Notes: generated by a model from the letters alone, not told the origin. Positions 16,548-26,098 are shown, numbered from the stretch's first letter. The stretch: 40,071 nucleotides of DNA from Brasilonema angustatum HA4187-MV1 (GCA_019359695.1 JAHHGV010000062.1:1-40071); one strand, 5' to 3'. Numbers and translations: made by a program.

Positions 16548-17670
16548 AAAGTTCTATTTTTGCAACACCAATACCTTGCTATGTTTCTCTCACTTTTGCA
16601 GTGAGCTACCAATTCTTCAACATTAACTCACTATTTTTCGGAATTGCCTGAGGGTATTTTTGTTAATTGGAAATTTACATCCATTCTAATATAAAAATTT
16701 ACTGTATTAAGTTGTGCAGTAGATTTTTATATTTGTCAATCTCATTAGTCAAGTTTTGTAAATATCATGTGACGATAATAGAGATAAATTGCTATCTTTG
16801 CTGAAAGTGCGATCGCTATTGATGAATTTGGCGTTATTAGAAATTTTGTTAGCTAGAATTGACATTTTGTTTGGAAACAGAAACAGAGAAAATGTACCTA
16901 ATTGACACAAATTGACAATTAAATGAAAATGATTGTTTTTGAACACTTTAGATAAAGCGTCAAAAAAATCGTTTTTTTTAGAATTCCTCTGTCGAGGTTG
17001 CTCGTTTGCCATAGGAGGTTCACCGATTAACAGATCGATTTGTGAAAGGCAGATGACATGTAGCCTTAACAGGTAATAGGTGTACTCTCAATGAACTTAT
17101 GCAGTTGTTGGTTATAGCCTCAAAGAAAATAGTAGCTATAGGCTGGAGTTGAAAAAATTTTATTTTTAAGGCTACAACCTTTGTGTGGCTGCCTTTTCAG
17201 GCTTCGGAAGTCTAGAAAGGCTATAAATTAGGAAAGCCTGTTTGGATAAGGGTTTGGCGCTTTGATAAGCAAAATTCGTCTCAACTCCAATACTAGGAAC
17301 ACTGTCGGACAACTGCATAAGTTCAAAACCCTGACATCTACTTATTTAGTGAACACTTCACAGGAGGCGATAACTCTAACTACTGACTGAACGCAAAGAA
17401 ATAATTTAAGATTTTTCTAATGATCCTCTTTTCTATTGAAAAGGGTCAAAACTAATGATGTCAAACATCTTGGTTGATTTTGGTGCGCCAAGTTAATTCA
17501 CAATAGCGAAAGTCAAAAGAGTGCATCTAAGAAATATTGCATATTTCTATTATGGCTCTGATAAATTTTACACAAATCAGTTCTGTGAGCCATAAGTTGA
17601 TCCATAAATTAATCTGCTATTTCGATGTCTGATTCTCTAAAATAGTCCAGAAAAGAAAAGAGAATGAACA
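16548..17670. other. 1.1-kb divergent intergenic region
   Basis: No convincing gene. It separates the RoxA-like cytochrome (minus) from the OYE-like gene (plus) and should carry both promoters. A weak 87-codon minus frame (16749-17012) lacks a ribosome site. A nested inverted-repeat fold-back lies at 17094-17323. Confidence 0.6.
17094..17323. repeat. Fold-back with 15-bp perfect inverted ends
   Basis: AACTTATGCAGTTGT (17094-17108) and ACAACTGCATAAGTT (17309-17323) are exact inverse copies 200 bases apart. A second nested pair, GGAGTTGA (17145-17152) and TCAACTCC (17281-17288), lies inside. It could be a MITE or a structured leader. Confidence 0.7.
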
Positions 17671-19089
17671 ATGGAAAACGACATTATCTTTAAACCACTG
17701 GAATTTCGTAATCTCACCGTCAAAAATCGGATTTTTCGCTCTAGTATCTCCGGACGTTGGGATAACTATGATGGTTCAGGTACTCAAGCACGTATCAACT
17801 GGGAAGAAAAATTTGCCCGTGGTGGTGTAGGGGCGATCATTACTTCCTTTGTACCAGTGGCTATTCGGGGGCGAATTATGCCTAATTACGCCACGATTCA
17901 CTGCGATGAGCGTATTCCTTTTTGGCGTAAAGTTGGCGAAAAAGTCCATGAATATGACTGTAAATTCATTTTGCAACTGAGTCATTCTGGGCGTCAACAA
18001 GATATTGGTGGTGTGGAAAACCAGAACTTGAAAGCTTTAAGTTCCACAAGCAAGACTGAGCCATTTCACGGATTTCTATGTCAAGCAATGACGCTTGAGG
18101 AAATTAAAAACACGATTCAAGACTTTGCTGATGGTGCAAGACGTGCTCGTGAAGCAGGACTAGATGGTGTTGAATTACACAGTGGTAATGGGTATTTATT
18201 TACACAATTCATGAGTTCAGGTATTAACGATCGCCAAGACGAATATGGCGGCTCGTTAGAGAATAGAGCGCGATTTTTGCTAGATGTCATCAGAGCAATT
18301 CGCAAGGAAGTGGGAAATGATTTTCACTTGCAATTCAAAATCAGTGCGATCGACTATAATAACGCAGTAACTTTTTGGGAGAAACCAGGAAATACCCTTG
18401 CAGACTCTATCCAGATTTCTCAGTGGGCACAAGAGGCTGGTGTCGATGCAGTGCATGTGTCAACTGGAAGTTTGTTTCCTCATCCACTCAATCCAATCGG
18501 TGATTTTCCGTTTGAGATTATCAGAAAGACTTATGACACGATGCTGTCCAGTGGCGTCTACACAATCCGTAACTATCTGTTGTTTCGATACTGGCTATTA
18601 AGACCAATTTTCGCCTTGTTGTGGAATAGGGTGAAAAAGAGTTTGCCGCCTCAGGCGATTCAGGCAGATGAAGTCAAAAACAAAGAAATGAGAAAGCTTT
18701 TGGAAGCTAATCAAGGAAGAAATCTGAACCCGGCTGCTGAAATCAAAAAGCACGTCAATATCCCCGTTTTGTGCACTGGTGGTTTTCAGCAAGCTTCTTA
18801 CATTCGTAAGGCAATTGATGAGAAATATTGCGATGCAGTGACAATTGCTCGTCCTTTGATTGCTAACAACGACTTGGTTCACGATTTTGCTGCAGGAAAA
18901 GACTTGCCAGATGATCCCTGTACTTATTGCAATAAGTGTCTGCTCAATGTCATTGAAAATCCGCTAGGTTGCTACGAACTGTCGCGCTTCAACAACTACG
19001 AAGAGATGATGGAAGAAGTCATGTCGGTGTTTCACATCACTCAATTCAATCAAGAAGAATTATCTAAGGTTTCCGTGCCACTTGGATAA
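17671..19089 (+). CDS. NADH:flavin oxidoreductase (old yellow enzyme family) with a four-Cys cluster
   Basis: 472 residues. FMN-binding TIM barrel of the OYE/2,4-dienoyl-CoA reductase class: FKPLEFRNLTVKNRIFRSSI start, FILQLSHSGRQ, GLDGVELHSGNGYLFTQFMS and the hallmark DEYGGSLENRARF. Near the C-terminus four cysteines (C417, C420, C423, C434; CTYCNKC...GC) sit where dienoyl-CoA reductases bind a 4Fe-4S cluster, but the usual C-terminal FAD/NAD(P) domain is absent. An insert around residues 285-330 (TIRNYLLFRYWLLRPIFALLW) is hydrophobic and may dock to a membrane. The electron source is therefore unclear; the neighbouring cytochromes are candidate partners. Probably cytosolic, with no signal peptide. 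Confidence 0.85.
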   Translation: MENDIIFKPLEFRNLTVKNRIFRSSISGRWDNYDGSGTQARINWEEKFARGGVGAIITSFVPVAIRGRIMPNYATIHCDERIPFWRKVGEKVHEYDCKFILQLSHSGRQQDIGGVENQNLKALSSTSKTEPFHGFLCQAMTLEEIKNTIQDFADGARRAREAGLDGVELHSGNGYLFTQFMSSGINDRQDEYGGSLENRARFLLDVIRAIRKEVGNDFHLQFKISAIDYNNAVTFWEKPGNTLADSIQISQWAQEAGVDAVHVSTGSLFPHPLNPIGDFPFEIIRKTYDTMLSSGVYTIRNYLLFRYWLLRPIFALLWNRVKKSLPPQAIQADEVKNKEMRKLLEANQGRNLNPAAEIKKHVNIPVLCTGGFQQASYIRKAIDEKYCDAVTIARPLIANNDLVHDFAAGKDLPDDPCTYCNKCLLNVIENPLGCYELSRFNNYEEMMEEVMSVFHITQFNQEELSKVSVPLG

Positions 19090-19140
19090 TAAAGACACAT
19101 AGTAGAGACTTAGCATTTTCCATGTCTACATGAATTTGTA

Positions 19141-19257
19141 ATACCATTTCACGAAATCCTTGATACAAATGATTAGTCTCTAATTCTTTCTCCCCTGCTC
19201 CTCTGCTCCTCTGCTCCTCTGCTGCCTATTTGTATCAACCTTAAAGTGAAACGGTAT
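19141..19257. mobile_element. MITE-like element, copy 2 (117 bp, inverted relative to copy 1)
   Basis: The reverse complement of 10255-10360 with matching ends (ATACCATTTCACGAAATCC...AAAGTGAAACGGTAT). The inner heptamers here read CTGCTCCTCTGCTCC. It sits between the OYE gene and the next cytochrome gene, separating what may once have been one operon. Confidence 0.8.
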
Positions 19258-19305
19258 TAGACATCGCTCGCAAATAATCCCGACAACATAACAAGTCACA
19301 GTCGC

Positions 19306-20772
19306 ATGACCGAACAAACAAACCAGACTCTATTACCAACGCCGCCCAAAGCAGTTTTCAAGCGTATTTGGGTTGTGATTGTGGGAGTTGTTGCAGTAGC
19401 CATCTTTTTTCTTTGGCCTATTCTATCCAACTCTCCAGTTGATTATGCCAACATTGAAGACCACTTTAAGTATGGTTCAATTGGTAGCGAACCGGTAAAT
19501 GGCGTTCCCTACTGGATTTGGAAAGTTCTGCCAGACATCTTTCCGGATAAATTACCTGGTAAAGGTTATACCTCGCTGGGATTTCTTGAAGAGCAGGGGA
19601 AAGATTTGCCAATTGGTTTTTCTAAGCGCCGAGTATTTATTGATCGCGTTGGTTTGAATTGTGCTGTTTGTCATACAGGTATAGTGCGTGAGACACCAAA
19701 CAGCAAACGTGAAGTGATCACAGCAATGCCTGCTAACGTACTTAACCTAGAGGGATACATCAATTTCATATCAGCAGTAGCTACGGATGAGCGATTTACT
19801 GCTAACCGGATGCTACCAGAAATTGAAAAGATAAGTGGTGGTCTTAACCCGCTCCAAAAATTAATTTATCGCTTCTTGGCAATACCCCAAACCAGAGACG
19901 CGCTGATTAATCAAGGGAGCCGACTTTCGTTCCTTAAAAAGAATCCTGAATGGGGCCCAGGAAGGGTGGATACTTTTAATCCTTATAAAGCGCTTCAATT
20001 CCATTTCCCGATGGATAAGTTGCGGGAGGATGAACTGATTGGCACTGCTGATTTGCCCTCAGTCTGGAATCAAAAAGCCCGCGAGGGATTGCAGTTGCAT
20101 TGGGATGGCGATAACACCTCAGTTGATGAACGTAATAAAAGTGCGGCATTAGGTGCTGGCGTCACACAAACAAGCATCGATTTGCCGAGAATTCAGCGAG
20201 TTGCAGATTGGCTTTGGGAACTACCACCACCAGTCTATCCCTACGAGGTTAACGAAACCAAAGCTGTGAAGGGAGAGCAGCTTTTTCAAAATAATTGTGC
20301 TAGCTGCCATGTTTTTGGTGGCTCACAAACAGGAAAAGTCGTGCCAATACAAGAAATTGGTACAGATCCTCATCGCCTCAACTCATACACCTATGAAATG
20401 CTGTCTAACCAAAATACCCTTTTTGCGAGTTATCCGTGGCGTTTCTCACATTTTCGCAAGACGAATGGCTATGCCAACGTGCCACTAGATGGTATTTGGT
20501 TACGCGCACCTTATCTGCACAATGGATCAGTACCAACTCTACGAGATTTACTCGAAGTTCCAGAGAAAAGACCAAAGGAATTTTATCGGGGTTACGACGT
20601 TTTCGACAAGGAAAAAGTGGGTTTTGTCTCCAATGTTTCTGAAGAAAACGACAAGAAATACTTTAAGTTCGACACGACAGTTCCTGGAAACAGTAACAGC
20701 GGTCACTTCTACGGAACTAAACTTTCAAATGAAGAAAAAGATGCTGTGGTCGAGTACATGAAAAAACTTTGA
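19306..20772 (+). CDS. Membrane-anchored diheme cytochrome c, RoxA/peroxidase-like (A)
   Basis: 488 residues. One N-terminal membrane helix (about 20-40, IWVVIVGVVAVAIFFLWPIL) anchors a periplasmic or lumenal domain. Heme-binding sites are CAVCH (119-123) and CASCH (331-335). Family-like segments are EDHFKYGSIGSE, GVPYWIWKVLPDIFPDKLPG, WGPGRVDTFNPYK and LDGIWLRAPYLHNGSVPTLRDLL. The last is shared with RoxA-like and diheme peroxidase proteins. It is shorter than RoxA. First gene of a four-gene operon; the downstream paralogue at 21255 shares the whole architecture. Reaction unknown: peroxide reduction or lipid oxygenation are both possible. Confidence 0.82.
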   Translation: MTEQTNQTLLPTPPKAVFKRIWVVIVGVVAVAIFFLWPILSNSPVDYANIEDHFKYGSIGSEPVNGVPYWIWKVLPDIFPDKLPGKGYTSLGFLEEQGKDLPIGFSKRRVFIDRVGLNCAVCHTGIVRETPNSKREVITAMPANVLNLEGYINFISAVATDERFTANRMLPEIEKISGGLNPLQKLIYRFLAIPQTRDALINQGSRLSFLKKNPEWGPGRVDTFNPYKALQFHFPMDKLREDELIGTADLPSVWNQKAREGLQLHWDGDNTSVDERNKSAALGAGVTQTSIDLPRIQRVADWLWELPPPVYPYEVNETKAVKGEQLFQNNCASCHVFGGSQTGKVVPIQEIGTDPHRLNSYTYEMLSNQNTLFASYPWRFSHFRKTNGYANVPLDGIWLRAPYLHNGSVPTLRDLLEVPEKRPKEFYRGYDVFDKEKVGFVSNVSEENDKKYFKFDTTVPGNSNSGHFYGTKLSNEEKDAVVEYMKKL

Positions 20773-20796
20773 AATTTATCAAGGAAAGTAAAAAGC

Positions 20797-21222
20797 ATGA
20801 ACACTTACGCTCAATGGTTTAGTCGGGTGACTTGGCTCGGCATTATCGCTAATATGTTTTTTGTCATTCCATCTTGCTTCTTTCCAGAGCAATTCCTCTC
20901 ATTGCTTGGGATGCATATACCTTTCCCCATTATCTGGGTTCGCGCTGCTGGGATGCTGTTGTTTATCATCAGTGCTTTTTACATCCCAAGTGCTATTGAT
21001 CCGTATCGCTATCAAGCAAGCGCCTGGATTTCAATATTTCCTTCGCGAACTTTTGGTGCAACATTTTTCCTGGTTGCGGTGTTTTTCTTTGGTCAAGATA
21101 AGGGATTCCTTTCTATTGCCTTTGTAGACTTTTTCTTCGGATTAATTGAGGCAATTCTTCTGACTCTTGCCATACGAAATCAAAACTCAATTGCTGGGGA
21201 ACCTGTAAAGCAATTGACCTAA
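20797..21222 (+). CDS. Four-helix membrane protein, unknown function
   Basis: 141 residues with four predicted membrane helices (about 12-32, 46-66, 82-102 and 105-127). It has few charged residues apart from SAIDPYRYQASAW and a short polar C-terminus. It resembles DoxX-like or other small quinone/redox-associated membrane proteins in size and helix number, but no decisive motif is seen. It lies 24 bases after cytochrome A and 32 before cytochrome B, so it is translated from the same message. It may be their membrane partner or quinone-side subunit. Confidence 0.65.
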   Translation: MNTYAQWFSRVTWLGIIANMFFVIPSCFFPEQFLSLLGMHIPFPIIWVRAAGMLLFIISAFYIPSAIDPYRYQASAWISIFPSRTFGATFFLVAVFFFGQDKGFLSIAFVDFFFGLIEAILLTLAIRNQNSIAGEPVKQLT

Positions 21223-21254
21223 GTTATACCATTGCTAAGGAATCAGAGAATATC

Positions 21255-22688
21255 ATGAACATATTCAAAGATAAATTAGGCAGAATTATCACAAGTGTTG
21301 TTCTCATTATTCTGCTTTTAGTTGGAGGGGTTGTCTATGTTGGATGGTACAACCTTTTCCGAGAAGTTCCTACATCGTACGAGTCAGCCGAAGAACACTT
21401 TAAATACGGTTCTATCGGCACAGAACAGGCGCAAGGTATACCTTATTGGATTTGGTTAGTGTTGCCACGAATTTTTCCTGACAAACTGCCAGGACCAGGT
21501 GGTTATACTTCTTTGGGAATGACATGGGAGGAGGGTAAAGAAACGCCAGTTGGCTTTACCAAAAAAACTATTGGCTTTCCTCGTGTTGGTATCACTTGTG
21601 CTGTTTGCCATAGTGCCACTTATAGAACAAGCCAGAAAGATAAACCGACAATCATTCCTGCAGGTCCCTCCAATAAATTTGACCCTCAAAGCTATACTCG
21701 CTTTTTAGGTGAAGCTGCTAGTGACTCTAGATTTTCAGCAGATTATATCCTTGACGAAATCAAATATAATCATGAGTTTTCTTGGCTGGAGAAACTGCTT
21801 TATCGCTATTTCATCATTCCTCAAACTAAAAAAGCGCTGCTGCAACAAAAAGAAGACTTTGCTTGGATGGATTCTCGTCCCAACTGGGGTCCTGGTCGCA
21901 TCGATCCATTTAACCCCGTCAAATTCAACACCTTAAAATTGCCCAAAGATGACACAATTGGCAACTCTGATATGATGCCAATATGGAATCAAAAAATGCA
22001 CAAAAACTTTGCGCTGCATTGGGATGGTTTAGAAACTTCATTGACGGAAACTGTTAACACTGGCGCAATTGGTGATGGTGCGACTAAAAAGTCAATTCCT
22101 ATAGCTGATTTGCAGCGGGTAGAAGATTTTATTACGCAACTACCGCCTCCCAAATATCCCTTTGCCGTTGATAAGAAATTGACAGAAAAAGGAAGTAAAA
22201 TTTTTGCTAACACCTGTGCATCTTGTCACGCTTTTGGTGGCGAAAGGACAGGAACAGTTATTCCTGTAGAAGAAGTGGGAACTGACCGTCACCGCTTAGA
22301 TATGTGGACACAACAAGCTGCAGAAACTTACAACAACTTTGCTGAAGGCTACTCTTGGGACTTCGACAACTTGCGTAAGACAAATGGCTATCTATCTGTG
22401 TCCCTTGATGGACTTTGGTTAAGAGCGCCATATCTACATAACGGTTCAGTCCCATCCCTACAAGAGTTGTTAGAAAAACCAGAGAACCGTCCCAAAGTTT
22501 TCTACCGGGGATACGATGTCTACAATCCAGAAAAAGTGGGCTTTGTTTCTGAAGGTTCCGAAGCTGAACGTGTAGGTTTTAAATACGATATGACCGTTAC
22601 AGCCAATTCAAATCAGGGACATATTTATGGAACTGATTTGTCTGGTGACGACAAAAAAGCATTAATCGAATACCTGAAAACATTATAA
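21255..22688 (+). CDS. Membrane-anchored diheme cytochrome c, RoxA/peroxidase-like (B)
   Basis: 477 residues, a clear paralogue of the protein at 19306. N-terminal anchor IITSVVLIILLLVGGVVYVGW (about 11-31). Hemes at CAVCH (115-119) and CASCH (321-325). Shared segments are EEHFKYGSIGTE, GIPYWIWLVLPRIFPDKLPG, WGPGRIDPFNP and LDGLWLRAPYLHNGSVPSLQELL. The two copies differ enough to look like old, specialised duplicates rather than a recent repeat. They may form a heterodimer. Heme attachment would depend on the Ccs system, of which ccsA lies about 7 kb away in the window. Confidence 0.82.
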   Translation: MNIFKDKLGRIITSVVLIILLLVGGVVYVGWYNLFREVPTSYESAEEHFKYGSIGTEQAQGIPYWIWLVLPRIFPDKLPGPGGYTSLGMTWEEGKETPVGFTKKTIGFPRVGITCAVCHSATYRTSQKDKPTIIPAGPSNKFDPQSYTRFLGEAASDSRFSADYILDEIKYNHEFSWLEKLLYRYFIIPQTKKALLQQKEDFAWMDSRPNWGPGRIDPFNPVKFNTLKLPKDDTIGNSDMMPIWNQKMHKNFALHWDGLETSLTETVNTGAIGDGATKKSIPIADLQRVEDFITQLPPPKYPFAVDKKLTEKGSKIFANTCASCHAFGGERTGTVIPVEEVGTDRHRLDMWTQQAAETYNNFAEGYSWDFDNLRKTNGYLSVSLDGLWLRAPYLHNGSVPSLQELLEKPENRPKVFYRGYDVYNPEKVGFVSEGSEAERVGFKYDMTVTANSNQGHIYGTDLSGDDKKALIEYLKTL

Positions 22689-22700
22689 GAGGATACTGCA

Positions 22701-23663
22701 ATGGCTACTGATTATATTTTGTTCATACATGGCGTTAATACTCGCGATCGCCGTGAACAACCTCAATATGCCGATAAACTTTTTCAACGCCTCCAAGAAA
22801 GCGCCTCCAATGACGGACGAGAACTAAAAAAAATAGCTCTCTACTGGGGTGATGTTAATAAAGAAGCAGAGGAAAATCTCCTCAAGCAATTCAAAGCATC
22901 ACCAATCTGGGAACATATTGGGTTTAGAACTTTTCGCGAACAGCAACTTCTCCAGTTTGCTGGAGATGCTGCACTCTACATTAGCCGTCAAGTAGGCTTT
23001 AAGGTTGTTAAAGAACTCAAGAAACAGACTTTAGATGGGTTAAAGAATGCTCAGTCAGATGACCGCCTGCACTTAGTGACACACAGTTGGGGAACTGTGA
23101 TCCTATTTGACATATTGTTTGCTGCTCGCTGGGACGATCCACAAGTACCTGGTCATGACGATGTTATGGAGATTCGCGATTGTATCTACGGCTTGTCTGG
23201 GAAAGATCCTAATCCGCATCAGGGCGTCCTAATTAGCAGTATTCACACTATGGGTTCACCTGTTGCAATCTTCACCCTGACTAATGTCATACCAGGTAGG
23301 GATGGTCCCGATTCGCCCAGCACTCATGACATTACACCCCAATTACAGAGGCTACTGGAGTCCCTGGACTCAAAGCGAAATGGAAACAAACTACCTTGGA
23401 GGAATTACATTCATGCTGGCGATCCGATCGCATACCCGCTGAAAGAAGTGATGACTAATCTAGTAGATCGTCAGACAAAATACTTAGATATTCAAGATCT
23501 AATGACCCAGGAATCAGGATTGCTTGAATCTTTGACTGCACAATCAGTTTTCGCCCTAATGCATGGCGGTGAGGCACATGGCAGCTACTGGGGTAGTGAC
23601 AAAGTGGTTCAAGAAATCTCCAATGTTGTGAACGCAGAAACACCTGCATTTCATCAACGCTAG
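22701..23663 (+). CDS. Alpha/beta-hydrolase-like protein, operon-linked
   Basis: 320 residues, no signal peptide. It starts ATDYILFIHGVNTRD, an oxyanion-loop-like IHGVN typical of large serine hydrolases. The nucleophile elbow is LVTHSWGTVILFD, with Ser in H-S-W-G-T. A strand ISSIHTMGSPVAIFTL and NYIHAGDPIAYPL (possible acid site) follow, and a late AHGSYWGSD could supply the His. These features fit a lipase/esterase or a fold-only relative. It lies 12 bases after cytochrome B with GAGG upstream, so it is the last gene of the cytochrome operon. This hints that the substrate may be an ester or lipid. Confidence 0.72.
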   Translation: MATDYILFIHGVNTRDRREQPQYADKLFQRLQESASNDGRELKKIALYWGDVNKEAEENLLKQFKASPIWEHIGFRTFREQQLLQFAGDAALYISRQVGFKVVKELKKQTLDGLKNAQSDDRLHLVTHSWGTVILFDILFAARWDDPQVPGHDDVMEIRDCIYGLSGKDPNPHQGVLISSIHTMGSPVAIFTLTNVIPGRDGPDSPSTHDITPQLQRLLESLDSKRNGNKLPWRNYIHAGDPIAYPLKEVMTNLVDRQTKYLDIQDLMTQESGLLESLTAQSVFALMHGGEAHGSYWGSDKVVQEISNVVNAETPAFHQR

Positions 23664-23764
23664 AGCGTGTTTTCAAACTACAATCTAGAGGTGTATTTTG
23701 TCAGGGTGACAAGTTTGGCGGTAAAATTATCATCCATCCGGCATTTACCAACCTGTTGACCCTC

Positions 23765-25276
23765 ATGCTTTGCGACTACCTTGTACAAATCCTGACTGCC
23801 CGCGTGTACGATGTTGCTCAGGAAACACCCCTGGATTATGCTCCTAATCTATCTGCACGATTGAATAATAAACTCCTACTCAAGCGGGAAGATATGCAGT
23901 CAGTCTTTTCGTTCAAGCTGCGGGGTGCTTATAACAAGATGGCGCAACTACCACCGGATTTGCTGGTACAGGGTGTGATTGCTGCATCTGCTGGAAACCA
24001 TGCCCAGGGTGTTGCTCTTGCTGCGCGTCATATCGGCACACGAGCAATTATTGTTATGCCCGTAACCACACCTCAGGTGAAGATAGATGCAGTCAGAGCC
24101 AGAGGGGGAGAGGTAGTTTTGCATGGGGATACTTACGATGATGCTTATGCCTTAGCCCGTCAACTAGAGGTAGAAAAAGGTTTGACTTTTATTCATCCCT
24201 TTGATGATCCCTATGTGATTGCCGGACAGGGAACAATCGGGATGGAAATTCTGCGACAATATCAGCAACCGATCCACGCTATTTTTGTGGCAATTGGCGG
24301 CGGTGGATTGATTTCTGGGATTGCAGCATATGTGAAACGGTTGCGTCCTGAAATTAAAATAATTGGTGTTGAGCCAGTGGATGCTGATGCCATGCATCAA
24401 TCGCTGAAAGCAGGGAAGCGGGTACGCTTACCTCAAGTAGGCTTATTTGCTGATGGGGTAGCGGTGCGGGAAGTGGGAGAAGAAACTTTCCATCTGTGTC
24501 AGGAGTATGTGGATGACATCATTTTAGTTGATACAGATCATACTTGTGCTGCAATAAAAGACGTGTTTGAGGATACGCGCTCGATTTTGGAACCAGCGGG
24601 TGCATTGGCGATCGCCGCTGCAAAAGCCTATGTCGAACGAGAACAAATCCAGGGACAAACGTTAATCGCCGTTGCCTGCGGTGCTAACATGAATTTTGAT
24701 CGCCTGCGCTTTGTTGCTGAACGAGCAGAATTGGGTGAACGCCGCGAAGCCATTTTTGCAGTGGCGATTCCGGAAGAACGGGGCAGTCTTCGCAAGTTTT
24801 GCGAATGTATTGGCAGACGCAATCTAACTGAGTTTAGCTATCGCATTGCTGGTGAAAAAGAAGCACATATTTTTGTGGGACTGCAAATTCAAAACCGTGC
24901 TGATGCGGTAAAAATGGCTGATAGTTTTGAAGCTCACGGCTTCAAAACTATTGACTTAACCGATGACGAACTGACAAAATTACATTTGCGGCACATGGTT
25001 GGTGGACACTCTCACCTTGCTAAGAATGAGTTGCTCTACCGTTTTGAGTTTCCTGAACGTCCCGGTGCATTGATGAAATTCGTCAGTTCCATGAGTCCCG
25101 ACTGGAACATCAGCCTTTTTCACTACCGCAACAATGGGGCAGACTATGGGAAAATAGTCGTGGGCATGCAGGTACCTCCCCACGAGATGGAGCAATGGCA
25201 AGCATTTGTTGATACGCTGGGTTACCGCTATTGGGATGAAAGGCAGAATCCAGCATACAAGTTGTTTTTAGGATGA
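23765..25276 (+). CDS. ilvA: Threonine ammonia-lyase, biosynthetic
   Basis: 503 residues from the ATG at 23765; a TTG three codons earlier is possible. PLP enzyme that makes 2-oxobutanoate from threonine, the first step to isoleucine. The PLP lysine is in VFSFKLRGAYNK (K51), followed by SAGNHAQGVALAA and the phosphate loop AIGGGGLISG. Two C-terminal ACT-like regulatory segments are present (AIFAVAIPEERGSLRKFCE and YRFEFPERPGALMKFVSSM), the mark of the long, isoleucine-inhibited biosynthetic form. Length agrees with E. coli IlvA (514). Separated from the cytochrome operon by 100 bases. Confidence 0.95.
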   Translation: MLCDYLVQILTARVYDVAQETPLDYAPNLSARLNNKLLLKREDMQSVFSFKLRGAYNKMAQLPPDLLVQGVIAASAGNHAQGVALAARHIGTRAIIVMPVTTPQVKIDAVRARGGEVVLHGDTYDDAYALARQLEVEKGLTFIHPFDDPYVIAGQGTIGMEILRQYQQPIHAIFVAIGGGGLISGIAAYVKRLRPEIKIIGVEPVDADAMHQSLKAGKRVRLPQVGLFADGVAVREVGEETFHLCQEYVDDIILVDTDHTCAAIKDVFEDTRSILEPAGALAIAAAKAYVEREQIQGQTLIAVACGANMNFDRLRFVAERAELGERREAIFAVAIPEERGSLRKFCECIGRRNLTEFSYRIAGEKEAHIFVGLQIQNRADAVKMADSFEAHGFKTIDLTDDELTKLHLRHMVGGHSHLAKNELLYRFEFPERPGALMKFVSSMSPDWNISLFHYRNNGADYGKIVVGMQVPPHEMEQWQAFVDTLGYRYWDERQNPAYKLFLG

Positions 25277-26058
25277 AGCGATGCTCACCTATTGCCGCAA
25301 GGAGGCTCACACCGTAATCTTTAATTGGCTGTTGAGAGGAATTGCGGGTCAGAAACGAAACGTCTCCTGACCAATAACAACCACAGGTTGTTGAGCTCGA
25401 CTTTATCCAAAATTAAGAACTCGGTTTTCTTTATCGGGCAAAAACCCTGGGTTTTTGGCAAATACTTTTTCCACGTCATAGATGTTAACTGAAGTTCAAA
25501 AAGTAAAACTACCGTCCCACAAAGGTTTCAGCGATAATGATACGCGGAGCGTCAAGCCGGAGGCTTATCGCGTGCCGAAAAAAATGGATAAAGTTGAGCT
25601 AATACGTTTCCCTCCTAACTTGCACATTTTATAAGCCTTATATAGCAAAGCTTTTAGCCCTCCTTTGAAAAATGTACAAGTTTTATTTGTTGCTAGCGGC
25701 GAAAAAACGCGGCTAGTCGGGCGCTCATATCTTGCACCTATTCGTATGACCCAGGGCTTAGTCAAAAGCAGCGCAATAAAGTTACATGATTTTTATTGGC
25801 TTTTTCCGGTAAAACAAGGGTTTCCGGCTTAGTATTGAGTGTAGTAATAACATCAATTTTTCTTGGTGCAAGATGTCAGTTTCCATTACTGGCTTAGGTC
25901 GCGCGATGGCGCGGAGCGCCCGGAGGAGGCGATCGCACCCTACTAAAATTAGCCAGCTAAAACGGTACAATAAGACTTTGAGATGCTTGCTATTACAACG
26001 GTTTTCAGTAGAGTAGACTACAAATTTTTCGTAAGCTAGAGGAACAGTACAAATACTC
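25277..26058. other. Repeat-rich spacer between ilvA and the IS1 remnant
   Basis: No gene is supported. Two minus frames (25565-25765 and 25782-26069) lack ribosome sites and are written partly by repeats such as GCGCGGAGCGCCCGGAGGAGG. An inverted repeat lies at 25619-25680. Confidence 0.55.
25619..25680. repeat. Inverted repeat
   Basis: CTTGCACATTTT (25619-25630) and AAAATGTACAAG (25669-25680) pair with one mismatch across a 38-base loop. CCCTCCT occurs beside each arm. It is probably a dispersed repeat. Confidence 0.6.
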
Positions 26059-26098
26059 GGGCGTTGCATAATGAGAATATGAATTAGGGTGAATCTTC

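Noticed and set aside
16749-17012. 87-codon minus-strand frame in the large divergent spacer
   Set aside because: No ribosome site, Asn/Ser/Lys-rich composition typical of AT-rich non-coding DNA, and no recognisable motif.
25565-25765. 66-codon minus-strand frame after ilvA
   Set aside because: It lies across an inverted repeat (25619-25680) and lacks a credible start; probably a repeat artefact.
25782-26069. 95-codon minus-strand frame
   Set aside because: It contains a palindromic repeat and its start region overlaps the left end of the IS1 element.
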